Below are positions 56,210 to 64,000 of a DNA stretch of 64,000 bases, piece after piece. The translations under genes were made by a program, and so were the position numbers. The notes beneath the pieces are model-generated. The model saw only the letters and a program-made list of their open reading frames with translations. It had not been told where the DNA came from and made no database searches. Position 1 is the stretch's first letter. Each line of letters starts with the position of its first letter. Source of the stretch: Ischnura elegans (lineage: Eukaryota > Arthropoda > Insecta > Odonata > Coenagrionidae); contig NW_025791658.1 in NCBI RefSeq assembly GCF_921293095.1, positions 1,488,001-1,552,000 on the forward strand. The letters run 5' to 3'.

Positions 56210-56425
56210 CAGTGGCTTAGCCAGAAATTTTGTTTGGGGAGGGATCCAAAACTAGGGGGGAAAATTTTTAAAACAGGGTACTAAGTAGAGGGTTTGAAAC
56301 TGCATTCGTCAAAGGAATATTTTGTAAATTCATGGTTTTTCAATATTTCTCTTCTTTGATGAAGGAAAATAATTGTGTTTTTACTTTTGGGTGGATCTAG
56401 ACACCCCCACCTGGTTACGTCACTG
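56210..56425. mobile_element. G/C-tract hAT MITE
   Basis: CAGTGGCTTAGCCAGAAATT to CTGGTTACGTCACTG, flanked by actgtagg (56202-56209) and actgtggg (56426-56433), seven of eight identical. Same family as 6984-7245 and 47240-47706 (shared ttttaaaacagggtactaag). Confidence 0.8.
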
Positions 56426-57589
56426 ACTGTGGGTGAGGATTTTCTCCGTTGCAAACCACAGGTCTCACTTGTTAATCGAGTGCTCTGAATTATAAGTGAT
56501 GTATGTAATGGGTTTTTAGACCTGGATTTTATCATGTCATGTCGCAATAAATGCAAGAAATTCTGAGGTTATTTTAAAATAAAAGTGGGAAAGTTGACGC
56601 TTACTTCTCACAAGATAGCAAAGTCATTTATTCGCATCCATTTGACATTATTTTTCTATTTCATTACTAAATAATCATGTTCAATGTTCAACTTGTATCA
56701 CTCATAGTTCCAATATTTTTTACCCGATTGTTTAACGTCATTTCGCGATAACGTCACGAAAATTTTGAGACCGTCATTGGTTTATCGCACCTTCGCTTCG
56801 CGATAACATCAAGGCTTTCAAATTTCGCGCGAGAAAAAACGCGAAGCGGCGGACGTAGCAGGCTCTTCGTTTTGTGGGCGGTAATACAGTCAGTCTAAAC
56901 GAAGTGGAAAACGGTGCGTTTATTGTTAATTGCGATTACGGTTTTAGCAAATTTTCTGCAAAATTAATTCTTAGGTAGGTGCGCAAGGTTTTACTTGACA
57001 TAATGGTTTTCAGGAACCTAAAAAGTCATTTCAAGGAATTTTTCCGTGTTTAACTCGGAGTTTTTGTTGCCACTTTTTTCGCTGTGTTCACTATAATTTT
57101 GGTTCCTGTAACTGCGACGATGTTTCAGCGTTGATGATGCCCAGGCGACACTCGCTCGGGCGACCACCATAACGAAGCCGAAGAGCAAATGCGGGGAGAT
57201 ACAAAAATGGAGAAGGATTTACGTCACTGCTGCTATTGTCGTCAATGATGACAGGAACTCGTATTTATGCGATAGTTTGGCATTCCCATCGTAAAAAATT
57301 CCCCAAGATATGATACGCTTAAATTTTTTTGCGTATTAATTGTGAGGTCTAGGAGCCGACATTCACTTTTTACATTGTTTCTTATGGGATATTATGTTTC
57401 GATTAACGTCATTTCGTTTATCGTCACATTTTTCAGGAACGGTAAGTGACATTAAACGAGGACTCACTGTATTACTCTTTGTCAAGAAAGCTTTCCTGGC
57501 CGTTATAGGGTGCATCATTAGGGGTGAATAAAAATTGGAAGGGGGATGTCATTTATATACTTGTCAACCCTCCTCACTCCACTGCAGGT

Positions 57590-57865
57590 GGGGGCTAGAG
57601 TGTTGGCTTCCCACTTCGTAGGCTTGAGTTCAAATCCCAGCGGTCAGAGACTGCCTGTCCCCTGATTGAATGTTGTGTGGAGGACATTTCAAGGACGACA
57701 CTCAGTCCGTCGAATGGGACGTTGAGCCGTGGTCCCATTGGCGCCTTTCGTTAAGAGCAGGCTAACGCCGACTCCGGGTTTCTCTCCACCCTTCCTTACC
57801 TACACTTCCCTCATGGCGTAGATGACCTAAGCTGTCGGTCGTCTCCTTCAAAATACCATCAACTG
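57590..57865 (+). mobile_element. tRNA-derived SINE with conserved central domain
   Basis: The head resembles a tRNA gene: an A-box-like gggggctagagtgttgg and a B-box gagttcaaatccc (about 57627-57639). The body has gaatgggacgttgagccgtg and gtcccattggcgcc, then gagcaggctaacgccgactc and ggtttctctccaccc, a block seen in SINEs of many invertebrates. Non-coding, transcribed by Pol III in its family, and passive here in an intron in the sense direction. Confidence 0.65.
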
Positions 57866-58155
57866 CAATTGCAGATTAAGAGTCAAATTAGGGGGGGTTG
57901 TGGTGAGTTTGGAATACCCCCCAGGAGAGTGTGGCGTGTAAAACTGTTTGTAGGGAGTTCAACGCTCAGTGGCATATTGAGGGGGGGGGGCTCTGAGGGG
58001 CAGAACTACACCCAAAATATGGAAACACAATCACATACTTTCATAAAAGAAAATAAAATATTGTAACTAAAGTCTAACACCTTTTTTGCATTATATATGA
58101 CCTATATTTCAAGAATTATTTTATCATTTCCTTTTTATGTGTAAATGGCTGATGT

Positions 58156-58205
58156 CCTAGCACCCCCTTCCACATGCCTTTTAGGCGGCTTGCAGGGTAG
58201 TATAT
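58156..58205 (+). repeat. LINE/SINE 3'-tail repeat, diverged
   Basis: cctagcacccccttccacat and ttttaggcggcttgcagggt resemble the module at 20865 and 28484. It is followed by (att)n and the 3' end of the antisense LINE. Confidence 0.4.
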
Positions 58206-59215
58206 TATTATTATTATAGTATTCTACCGATTAAGGTAGGTTTTCATGGAGTATCTCCTTTTCCTTCCAGCACTGCCTTCTTTAATTCACTGTAAGGCCT
58301 ACTCTCTTTCAATCTATCTAAAAATCCTATTCTTTTCCTTCCCCTCCCTCGTTTACCTAACATTTTTCCCTCTAACACCATTTTCAACATTCCCTCCCCG
58401 CTAAGCACTAACTCCATCCATACCTTCTGTCTCCTGCGTATCTCATCTAAAAGCTGCCTCTCCTCGCCAACCATATCCAGCACTTCGTCGTTCCTTTTCC
58501 TCTCCGTCCATTTCACCCTCTCCATTCTTCTCCATACCCGCATCTCGAATGCCTCCAATCTTCTCTCGTCTTCTTTCCTCAGTGTCCACGTTTCCGCACC
58601 GTAGAGAGCTACGCTCCAAATCAAACTCTTCACTAACCTTTTCTTTAAACTCTTACACAACGATCCTCTCAGAAGCTCCTTCCTGTTCATGAACGCCTCC
58701 TTCGCTAATGCTATTCTCTTCCTGATGTCCTTACTACTGTATCCATTTTCCTCTAACGTACTTCCTAAATAGTTGAATTGTTCAACCTGCTCAAGTTTTT
58801 CACCACCCACCTTTATCTTGAGTCTCACATTCCTCGCTCGTGATGCTTTACAAAACCGCATTACCTTAGTTTTCTTGTGATTCATCCTCATCCCATACTC
58901 CTCGCAACGTTCATATAACGCATCCACTAGAGCCTGAAGCCCCCTCGCTGACTGGCTGATCAACGCCTGGTCATCCGCGAATATCACTGATTTGAACATC
59001 ATTCCTCCCACTTTTATCCCAGCTTCTAACTCATCCCACGCTTCCCTCACCATCTCCTCAGCGTACACGTTAAAGAGCAGCGGCGATAGAGGACAGCCTT
59101 GCCTCACACCTCGGCCAATGCTTGCCCACCCAGATTCTCCGTCCACTACCCTCACTTGCGCCGTCTGGGCCATATAAAGATAGTTTATAGATGTGGATAA
59201 AAAGCCTACGTTTCA
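58205..59215 (-). mobile_element. 5'-truncated RTE-group LINE, antisense in intron 1
   Basis: Minus-strand LINE 3' part ending in a (taa)n-type tail (58203-58217 on the plus strand). The 5' end is lost at about 59215. Its sequence is clearly different from 1494-4914, so it is another family. Confidence 0.8.
58244..59173 (-). CDS. reverse transcriptase C-terminal half, open reading frame
   Basis: An uninterrupted 309-codon frame, also open upstream (SINYLY before the first Met). It begins in RT block 4 and reads GRGVRQGCPLSPLLFNVY, VIFADDQALIS with both catalytic aspartates, MNHKKTKVMRF, FNYLGSTLEENG (thumb), SLIWSVALYGAETWTL and the C-terminal RRMERVKWTERKRNDEVL region. The domain lacks the N-terminal fingers and palm (first catalytic Asp) and the endonuclease, so it cannot work alone. 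The absence of any stop or frameshift over 930 bp suggests a young insertion. It lies antisense to the ZAD gene. Confidence 0.85.
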   Translation of the reverse strand: MAQTAQVRVVDGESGWASIGRGVRQGCPLSPLLFNVYAEEMVREAWDELEAGIKVGGMMFKSVIFADDQALISQSARGLQALVDALYERCEEYGMRMNHKKTKVMRFCKASRARNVRLKIKVGGEKLEQVEQFNYLGSTLEENGYSSKDIRKRIALAKEAFMNRKELLRGSLCKSLKKRLVKSLIWSVALYGAETWTLRKEDERRLEAFEMRVWRRMERVKWTERKRNDEVLDMVGEERQLLDEIRRRQKVWMELVLSGEGMLKMVLEGKMLGKRGRGRKRIGFLDRLKESRPYSELKKAVLEGKGDTP

Positions 59216-59277
59216 TGTTCTATTGTCCTTCTAAACACACTTAATTTATCACAACTTTTCCTTCGTCTTGACTGTAG

Positions 59278-59463
59278 GTCAGTCTGGTGGATGGTTTCCC
59301 GCAATGCATCTGTGCAGAGTGCCTGGACAAGTTAACTGACTTCAAAGTCTTCAAGGACAAGTGTCTTAAGTCACGCTCCACCTTCCAGCAAATGCTTCAA
59401 CGCAAGATTGAGCAAGCTGAACAGAAAGACCTTCAAGATGTACAAGTCGATGTATTACCTATG
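59278..59463 (+). CDS. ZAD zinc-finger protein, exon 2
   Basis: Sixty-two codons between acceptor TGACTGTAG (59277) and donor ATG|GTGAGT (59464), both phase 0. The start VSLVDGFPQCICAECLDKL supplies the second ZAD Cys pair (CAEC) and the DGFPxxIC signature. TDFKVFKDKCLKSRSTFQQM completes the domain with its C-terminal helix, followed by an acidic, Gln-rich linker (IEQAEQKDLQDVQVDVLPM). With exon 1 this makes a complete ZAD of about 80 residues. The preceding methionine frame at 59287 is just part of the exon. Confidence 0.88.
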
Positions 59464-60398
59464 GTGAGTGAGCTATTCTTTGATGCAAATTCAATATTGG
59501 AAATGCCCTTCTAAATTGTTATTTTTTTTTTAATAGAGTATAAAGACTGGTTTTTGATGAACTATCGTCTGGTTTAAACTTCTTGGCCCATGATGGGTGA
59601 TACATAATTATATGTTCCCATCCCTTTCTTTCCTTACCTATGAATTTATTTGTATGTTTACGCTTAAGGTGCTGTGTGAATGTGAATGAAGTAGTGTATC
59701 GGCCATATTGGCTTATTTCACTTGAGCTCAGCGTGCCCAGAAATGCATGTTCCTGTCTCTTTCCTGCTATCGTGTGAGTGTGTATCTTTCCTTTCATCCT
59801 TGTGTCCTCGTCCATTCCTTCTGTTGGTAAGTGGTGAGCTGCCCCAGTGCCATCTATTGGTTACTCTTGTGGGCCAAAGCAAAGGGAGTTTCCTGTTCAT
59901 AAACCCCTGCCAAAATCATGGTAAATCTAAGCATCCTGGTAGCTCTCTGCTTTTTACAATAATAAAATTGATAACAAAATAAATATAATGCAGTTGTTAG
60001 TTAATTTATAATTCTAGTCTTCTATTCATTAAATTAACTACTGAATTATTTTTCTATTTTAATTTTAGTAAAAAACTTTGGTACAACCTTTTTGAAAGTA
60101 GTAATGCTATGAACAAAAAAAAAATGCAGGTCAATTTTAACTACATACTTGTGAAAGTCGTTTGTTCTGGTGCATTGAATTAGAATGCTATTAAATTAGA
60201 AGGGTGTATTCAATTGTTTTCCATCAAATGTGGGTTTAAGTTATGTTAATCCAAGTCTGATATGTTATGTTACTCCTTAACCAATGTGTTTGCCTTTGAT
60301 AGTCGTATGAAAGTCATTTAAAATGTCTTATGTAAAGTAGAGTGTATTGTTTACAGTTTGAAACTCTGGTGCAGATGGAAATGTGAAAAAGTACTTAC

Positions 60399-60550
60399 TG
60401 TATTTGTCTGAACATAGTCCCCCCTTTTTTTCCAAAAATGCCCGTGGTAAAAATAAAGGTGGGGGACTATATTCAAACGCATTTTTTTAACTTTTCCCGA
60501 AACTGAAGCCTCAAAATTAATGAAGGGGGACTATATTCAGAGAAATACGG
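60399..60550. mobile_element. short palindromic MITE with TTA duplication
   Basis: CTGTATTTGTCTGAACATAG with TCCCCC at the left and GGGGGA with CTATATTCAGAGAAATACGG at the right. TTA on both sides (60396-60398, 60551-60553), a PIF/Harbinger-like 3-bp duplication. Length 152 bp. Confidence 0.7.
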
Positions 60551-60555
60551 TTATA

Positions 60556-60873
60556 CAGTTGAGGACCTCAAATCCAGAATCCCGAAACCTGGAAAACCCG
60601 AAATCTTAGAACATTTGAAAATTCCTCTGCGTAGTGTCTCGACTTGCCACCTGGTGGCACCACTCTCCAAGCCTTGTTCTGGGATGAGTAGGAAGTTAGC
60701 ACATGCTATGGACATACGCTGAGAACCTTGTCAGGGACACATAAGGATATCAAATATCAAGTACAAAAGCCTGAGCACATGTATTAATTAATTAACTCAC
60801 TAAATATACTATGAAGACCAGAAATCCAGAAGCCCTTCGGTCCCAAGCTTTCAGGATTTGAGGTCCTCGATTG
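60556..60873. mobile_element. pogo/Tigger-like MITE
   Basis: CAGTTGAGGACCTCAAATCC at the left and the complement of CAATCGAGGACCTCAAATCC at the right, TA flanks (60554-60555, 60874-60875). 318 bp. Starts two bases after the TTA of the preceding MITE. Confidence 0.8.
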
Positions 60874-60919
60874 TACTTTTCTGTTTTATGTATCGTAGCC
60901 ATGGCCTGCTGGTGTTTAA

Positions 60920-61648
60920 CGCTTTCACTGCTCTTCAATCTCCGAAAACCTTCTCCACACATGCGGCGAAAAGTTTAAAATGCATTTAGTGGGCCCATGG
61001 ATTAGGGACCCTTTATAGGACCCTTTCCTTGACGAGCTCACCCATGCACGACCGTGTCATCGACCTTAACAGCGGGGGTCGAAAAGTGACCACTCTGACT
61101 GCAATTTGATAATCAATCAATCTATGCAATCATCAAAAAATGATTGTTTGCATTGCACTCCTGCCAATAAAGCAATCAAGTACGTCTTTGAACCGTGTTT
61201 CTGCGATGAAAAATAATGATTTTTTTTTACTTTGCTAAAAACCCCTGAACTGTGTTTCTGCGATGAAAAAAAACGATTTTGTTAACTTCACTGAGAACGT
61301 GGCTGCGGACCACCGGAAAATGGCCATTTTAGCAAAGTTAACAAATTTGTTATTTTTCATCTCAGAAACACGGTTCAAAGACGTGCTTGATTTCCTTATT
61401 GGCAGGAGTGCGATGCAAACAATCATTTTTTGATGACCGCATTCATTGATAGATTTTCAAATTGCAGTCAGAGAAGTCACTTTTCGGAAGGAAGACTGGT
61501 GCTGAAGGAGGGCTGGTAGGGTCGATGAGTCGGTCCTGCGTGGGTGAGCTCGTCGAGGAAAGGGTCCCGGATTAGGGAGCATTCGAAGTGCTTTTGCGTA
61601 AGTCCATGGCAGGGAGGAAGGAAAAGTACATTCACAGCAGTGAAAGGG
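60920..61648. mobile_element. piggyBac-like foldback MITE
   Basis: TTAA flanks both ends (60916-60919, 61649-61652). Left CGCTTTCACTGCT, right complement CCCTTTCACTGCT. The arms are nearly symmetrical inward, with the best match at 61082-61215 against 61352-61483 (gactgcaatttgataatcaa, tgattgtttgcattgcactc, aaccgtgtttctg). It can form a long imperfect hairpin. No coding sequence. Confidence 0.8.
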
Positions 61649-61708
61649 TTAATATATTTTTTACCTATTTATATTTTTAAGGTACTGGTTTTTACCATTA
61701 ATAGTATA

Positions 61709-62290
61709 CAGTGGAACCTCGTTAAAGCGAGTACGGGCTATAGCGACACCCCCGCTATTACGAGAGATAGCCGATGCACCGTCAATTGACCCTATAATAA
61801 GCGTGTTAAAAAATTCGTTTTTACGAGACCCTTTCGGTGTTGGCTCTCGCCATAGCGAGGGTTTCACCGCCGGAAGACTTTCATCAAGACTCCTTAACCT
61901 CTGTAATTGCTAGCGATCTGTTAGAAATGAAGTTAATGGAGTGCTCAGTCTCAAATTTATGTGGTAAACTGTCGTTCGATAAATATAATGATGACGAAAC
62001 AATGCTTTGCATGATTTTTATTCAGTGCGGCGCTTATAAATTGTTTGAATAGTTAGTCGTTATTTGAGTAAGGAAATTTAGTGATGCAAAAAAACATCGC
62101 CTTTCGTCTGGATTTATGCTTATGTTTATCAGATAGATGTTTATCTGTCGCCGCACCACTCCTGTTCCTGTACATCTGTTCGCAACAGGTATATTGGCTA
62201 TTATTTGCTCCACCTCCGGTAAAGCGACAATTCGCTATAGCGAGTGTTTATTAGTGCACCGTGGGGTGTCGTTATATCGAGGTTGCACTG
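61709..62290. mobile_element. pogo/Tigger-like MITE, larger family
   Basis: CAGTGGAACCTCGTTAAAGC at the left and the complement of CAGTGCAACCTCGATATAAC at the right, TA flanks (61707-61708, 62291-62292). Repeated tatagcgacacccc/ggggtgtcgttata near the termini. 582 bp and no transposase. Confidence 0.8.
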
Positions 62291-62461
62291 TACATACATT
62301 GATTCTTGCTACTTTCTTTCTGGTAGCCCAGAATGTATGATTTAAGTTCCAGAGAACTTTTCATAATTTGATTCAAAGCCAGGATACCCTTTTGACAGTT
62401 GGAATTAGTGTGAACGCAACTGGCTGTTATTTAGACAGTGTTTTGTTTTTCCTTCTAATAG

Positions 62462-62551
62462 GTTTGCTCGATCAAGGAGGAGCCGCAAGAGTCGGAGATT
62501 GTTGAGATTCCTGTCGAGCCAGAAGTCTCCATCAACGAGGAACCGAACGAG
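62462..62551 (+). CDS. ZAD zinc-finger protein, exon 3
   Basis: Thirty codons between acceptor TTCTAATAG (62461) and donor GAG|GTGATT (62552), phase 0 at both ends. The acidic linker reads VCSIKEEPQESEIVEIPVEP and EVSINEEPNE. IKEEP is a sumoylation-consensus motif (psi-K-x-E) frequent in linkers of insect ZAD C2H2 factors. The small, symmetrical phase-0 exon fits the gene's pattern. The donor is weaker than that of exon 2. The zinc fingers should follow beyond 64000 unless the gene is truncated. Confidence 0.65.
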
Positions 62552-62844
62552 GTGATTATATTTTGATCATGAATTTGGTATTTTGCAGCCCTCCATTTAT
62601 TTTTAATTACATACCAATCAATGGCAAAATCTCTGTTCCTTCGGTGAACACATTCCAACGAAAACAAGCCTTTTTAGGTTTGGCTTTACATTTTTGTCTG
62701 AGCTTTTGTGACATCCCGGACACCCCTGGAAGGCTACGCTAATGGGAAAGGGGAAGTACACCGAAAGAGAGAGGGGGGGAGGGAACTTAACGTTGCCTTA
62801 TGTACATACCCACACTAGTTTGTCCCTGAAAAAACCTATTTAGT

Positions 62845-63141
62845 ATTAAAGGTATTGGTGTAATTTCTGCAGCTGTTTTTATTACAATGATTTGTGATAT
62901 TAATGATTTTCACAACCCTGAAAAACTCACTGCTTATTTTGGAGTAGTACCATCAGTTTCTCAGTCCAATCAGCAATTTACTATAGGAAAAATCACCAAA
63001 CATGGAACAAAAATGGCACGTACTTCTTTAGTACAGTGTACCTGGTTTGCTATACGTTACAGTCCTTACTTGAAAAGCTTTTATGAACATATAAAGGAAA
63101 AGCGTGGTTCTGCTAAGGCTATTATTGCAGAACCACGCTGA
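62845..63141 (+). pseudogene. IS110/IS116/IS902-family transposase, C-terminal domain fragment
   Basis: An open frame from about 62845 (Met at 62887) to 63141 reads SIKGIGVISAAVFITM, DINDFHNPEKLTAYFGVVPS, VSQSNQQFTIGKITKHGTKM, RTSLVQCTWFAIRYSPYLK and FYEHIKEKRGSAKAIIA. Every block fits the Pfam-type Transposase_20 domain of prokaryotic IS110 recombinases: the PGIG-like helix-hairpin, DIxxFxxxxKLxAYxGLxPS, the QS region with the nucleophilic Ser, GxItKxGxxxxR, and spxLxxFYxxxxxRkgxxkAiva. The N-terminal RuvC-like DEDD domain is missing and the C-terminal helix is cut by a hairpin. No such elements are native to animal genomes, so lateral transfer from a bacterial associate is the likely source. 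No bridge-RNA or element ends are visible. Confidence 0.8.
63101..63139. repeat. 13-bp hairpin at the end of the IS110-like frame
   Basis: agcgtggttctgc (63101-63113) and gcagaaccacgct (63127-63139) are exact complements around a 13-base loop. The right arm replaces the expected continuation after AKAIIA and creates the stop, so it marks a rearrangement end. It could also be read as a terminator-like stem, but no T-run follows. Confidence 0.8.
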
Positions 63142-63607
63142 GACAATATAAGTGGTTTTCCTCTTTGTTCAAAACAAATCCTGTGGTCAGAAATAATAAG
63201 TCATGTGTATAAATAACAAGTTGGTAATATCGTTAGAATCGAAATACATTATCGATAATCGCACCAGTGCACATCATTTCTGCGCAGAAAATTTGCCGAA
63301 ATCATTCACCATGTAAAGTGGTACTGACATATGTATTTAATTTGAATGATCATTCGAATGAAAGTTCCCCGTGTGAAGTGGTCTTTAGGGGAACCCGTGA
63401 GGTTAGGCAACACTGCTCCACGAGAAGATTCACGATGTTCACTCATCGGAGGTCTGAGAGCGACTCACTGAGGCCACGCCTACTGTATACTGATTGGCCA
63501 AAGGCAAAGTCCCGTGACGGGAAACTAACCCTCCCCTAATCCCCACTTGCTTAAACCACACCAGCTCACCAGCAAAAATATAATGAACAGGAAGGAGTCA
63601 ATGGGGA
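63142..63607. other. no gene recognised
   Basis: A 90-codon frame at 63267-63539 has no known domain. It contains the phrase cgtgtgaagtggtctttagg and a similar catgtaaagtggtactgaca upstream, a possible MITE remnant. Confidence 0.3.
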
Positions 63608-64000
63608 AATAGAGTAGTTTCCTTCATCAAATAAAACGAAAGGCATTGATTGCGATTCGTTACCCACCATTACTGTATTTATAATATACAAATTATTTGG
63701 TTTTAGAAATACCGGTTTACACGAATGGCAATGGTCCATTTTTATCCTCATTCGAAAAGGGCCAGATTGGCGCCCATGCGATGCCACTCCACGTGACGTC
63801 ACAGGGACCTAGTTTCTATACGAGAAGATAGGAGTTATACATCGTCTGAGGTTACCAATGCATGCATGAGGCACAGAGCCCAGGGAAACATATCTTAATA
63901 ATCCCCTAGCAGCAGGGTACTCAGCTACCCGCTAGCAGCCTGCGTCGTATCAGCGCTCAACTCGCCTCAAGGTCACCTCACAGGGCGGCACCGGGGACCA
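63608..64000 (+). mobile_element. AATAGGGTRGTTTCC-ended MITE, copy 5 (runs off the window)
   Basis: aatagagtagtttcc start, attcgttacccaccattac, ccacgtgacgtcacagggac, tgcatgcatgaggcacagag, ctagcagcctgcgtcgtatc. The central ttaataatc...aagccaagcg part is deleted at about 63903. The right end lies beyond 64000. Confidence 0.8.

Larger units (their letters stand above)
53864..59277 (+). other. ZAD gene intron 1
   Basis: 5.4 kb, GTTTGT donor and TTGACTGTAG acceptor. It holds old repeats, a hAT MITE (56210-56425), a pogo-like terminus near 57470, a tRNA-type SINE (57590-57865), G/C-tract scraps and an antisense LINE (58205-59215) that ends only about 60 bp before the acceptor. 55090-56209 and 56426-57590 contain nothing else I recognise. 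Confidence 0.7.
59464..62461 (+). other. ZAD gene intron 2
   Basis: 3 kb, GTGAGT donor and TTCTAATAG acceptor. It carries four MITEs almost end to end from 60399 to 62290. 59464-60395 has no recognised element. Confidence 0.75.

Noticed and set aside
63101..63139. Rho-independent terminator after the IS110-like frame
   Set aside because: There is no T-run after the stem, and the arm overlaps and replaces expected coding sequence, so rearrangement is a better reading.

Overview
This is a repeat-dominated stretch of an animal nuclear genome, most likely an insect. The evidence is a host gene split into three short phase-0 exons with GT/AG borders that encodes a ZAD (the arthropod zinc-finger-associated domain), a DRE-type TATCGATA promoter motif upstream of it, a mariner transposase remnant, RTE and jockey/CR1-group LINEs, Penelope-like (PLE) remnants and many hAT, PIF/Harbinger, piggyBac and pogo-type non-autonomous elements. 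The species cannot be named from the sequence. There are no operons, CRISPR arrays or rRNA genes.

Layout. 1-5.7 kb: a jockey/CR1-like LINE interrupted first by a PLE fragment (GIY-YIG endonuclease, minus strand) and then by a nearly full-length RTE-type LINE (1494-4914, 11-bp target duplication). 5.7-7.5 kb: unrecognised sequence, a hAT MITE and a PIF-type MITE. 9.4-15.1 kb: a second diverged copy of 1494-7509, starting exactly at the RTE 5' end. 15-23 kb: scattered MITEs and no gene. 23.25-24.18 kb: a long-TIR (MULE/foldback-like) element with an 80-bp minisatellite inside. 24.2-27.9 kb: a rearranged tandem duplication. 28-32.3 kb: LINE scraps, then two head-to-head candidate first exons around 31.6-32.3 kb. 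32.4-35 kb: nested G/C-rich hAT elements and a PLE hammerhead-like inverted pair. 37.9-47.5 kb: a 4762-bp head-to-tail tandem duplication, the two units almost identical, each carrying an RTE tail, several hAT elements, a PIF1-helicase (Helitron) fragment and a piggyBac-like element nested in a hAT. 47.4-47.6 kb: an 85-bp-arm palindrome of PLE origin. 48-52.5 kb: repeats and a mariner pseudogene.

53.5-62.55 kb holds the only convincing host gene: promoter, exon 1 (53729-53863), exon 2 (59278-59463) and exon 3 (62462-62551) of a ZAD zinc-finger protein on the plus strand. Its finger-coding exons must lie beyond the window. Its introns hold a tRNA-type SINE, an antisense LINE with an open RT reading frame, and four MITEs almost back to back.

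The most unexpected item is at 62.85-63.13 kb, just downstream of ZAD exon 3: an open reading frame matching the C-terminal Transposase_20 domain of prokaryotic IS110/IS116/IS902 elements, truncated at both ends and finishing in a 13-bp hairpin. Other things worth a second look are the PLE-derived hammerhead-like inverted pairs, one of them at a tandem-duplication breakpoint, a dispersed CRE-carrying MITE family (TIR AATAGGGTRGTTTCC), and the duplication that begins precisely at an RTE 5' end.
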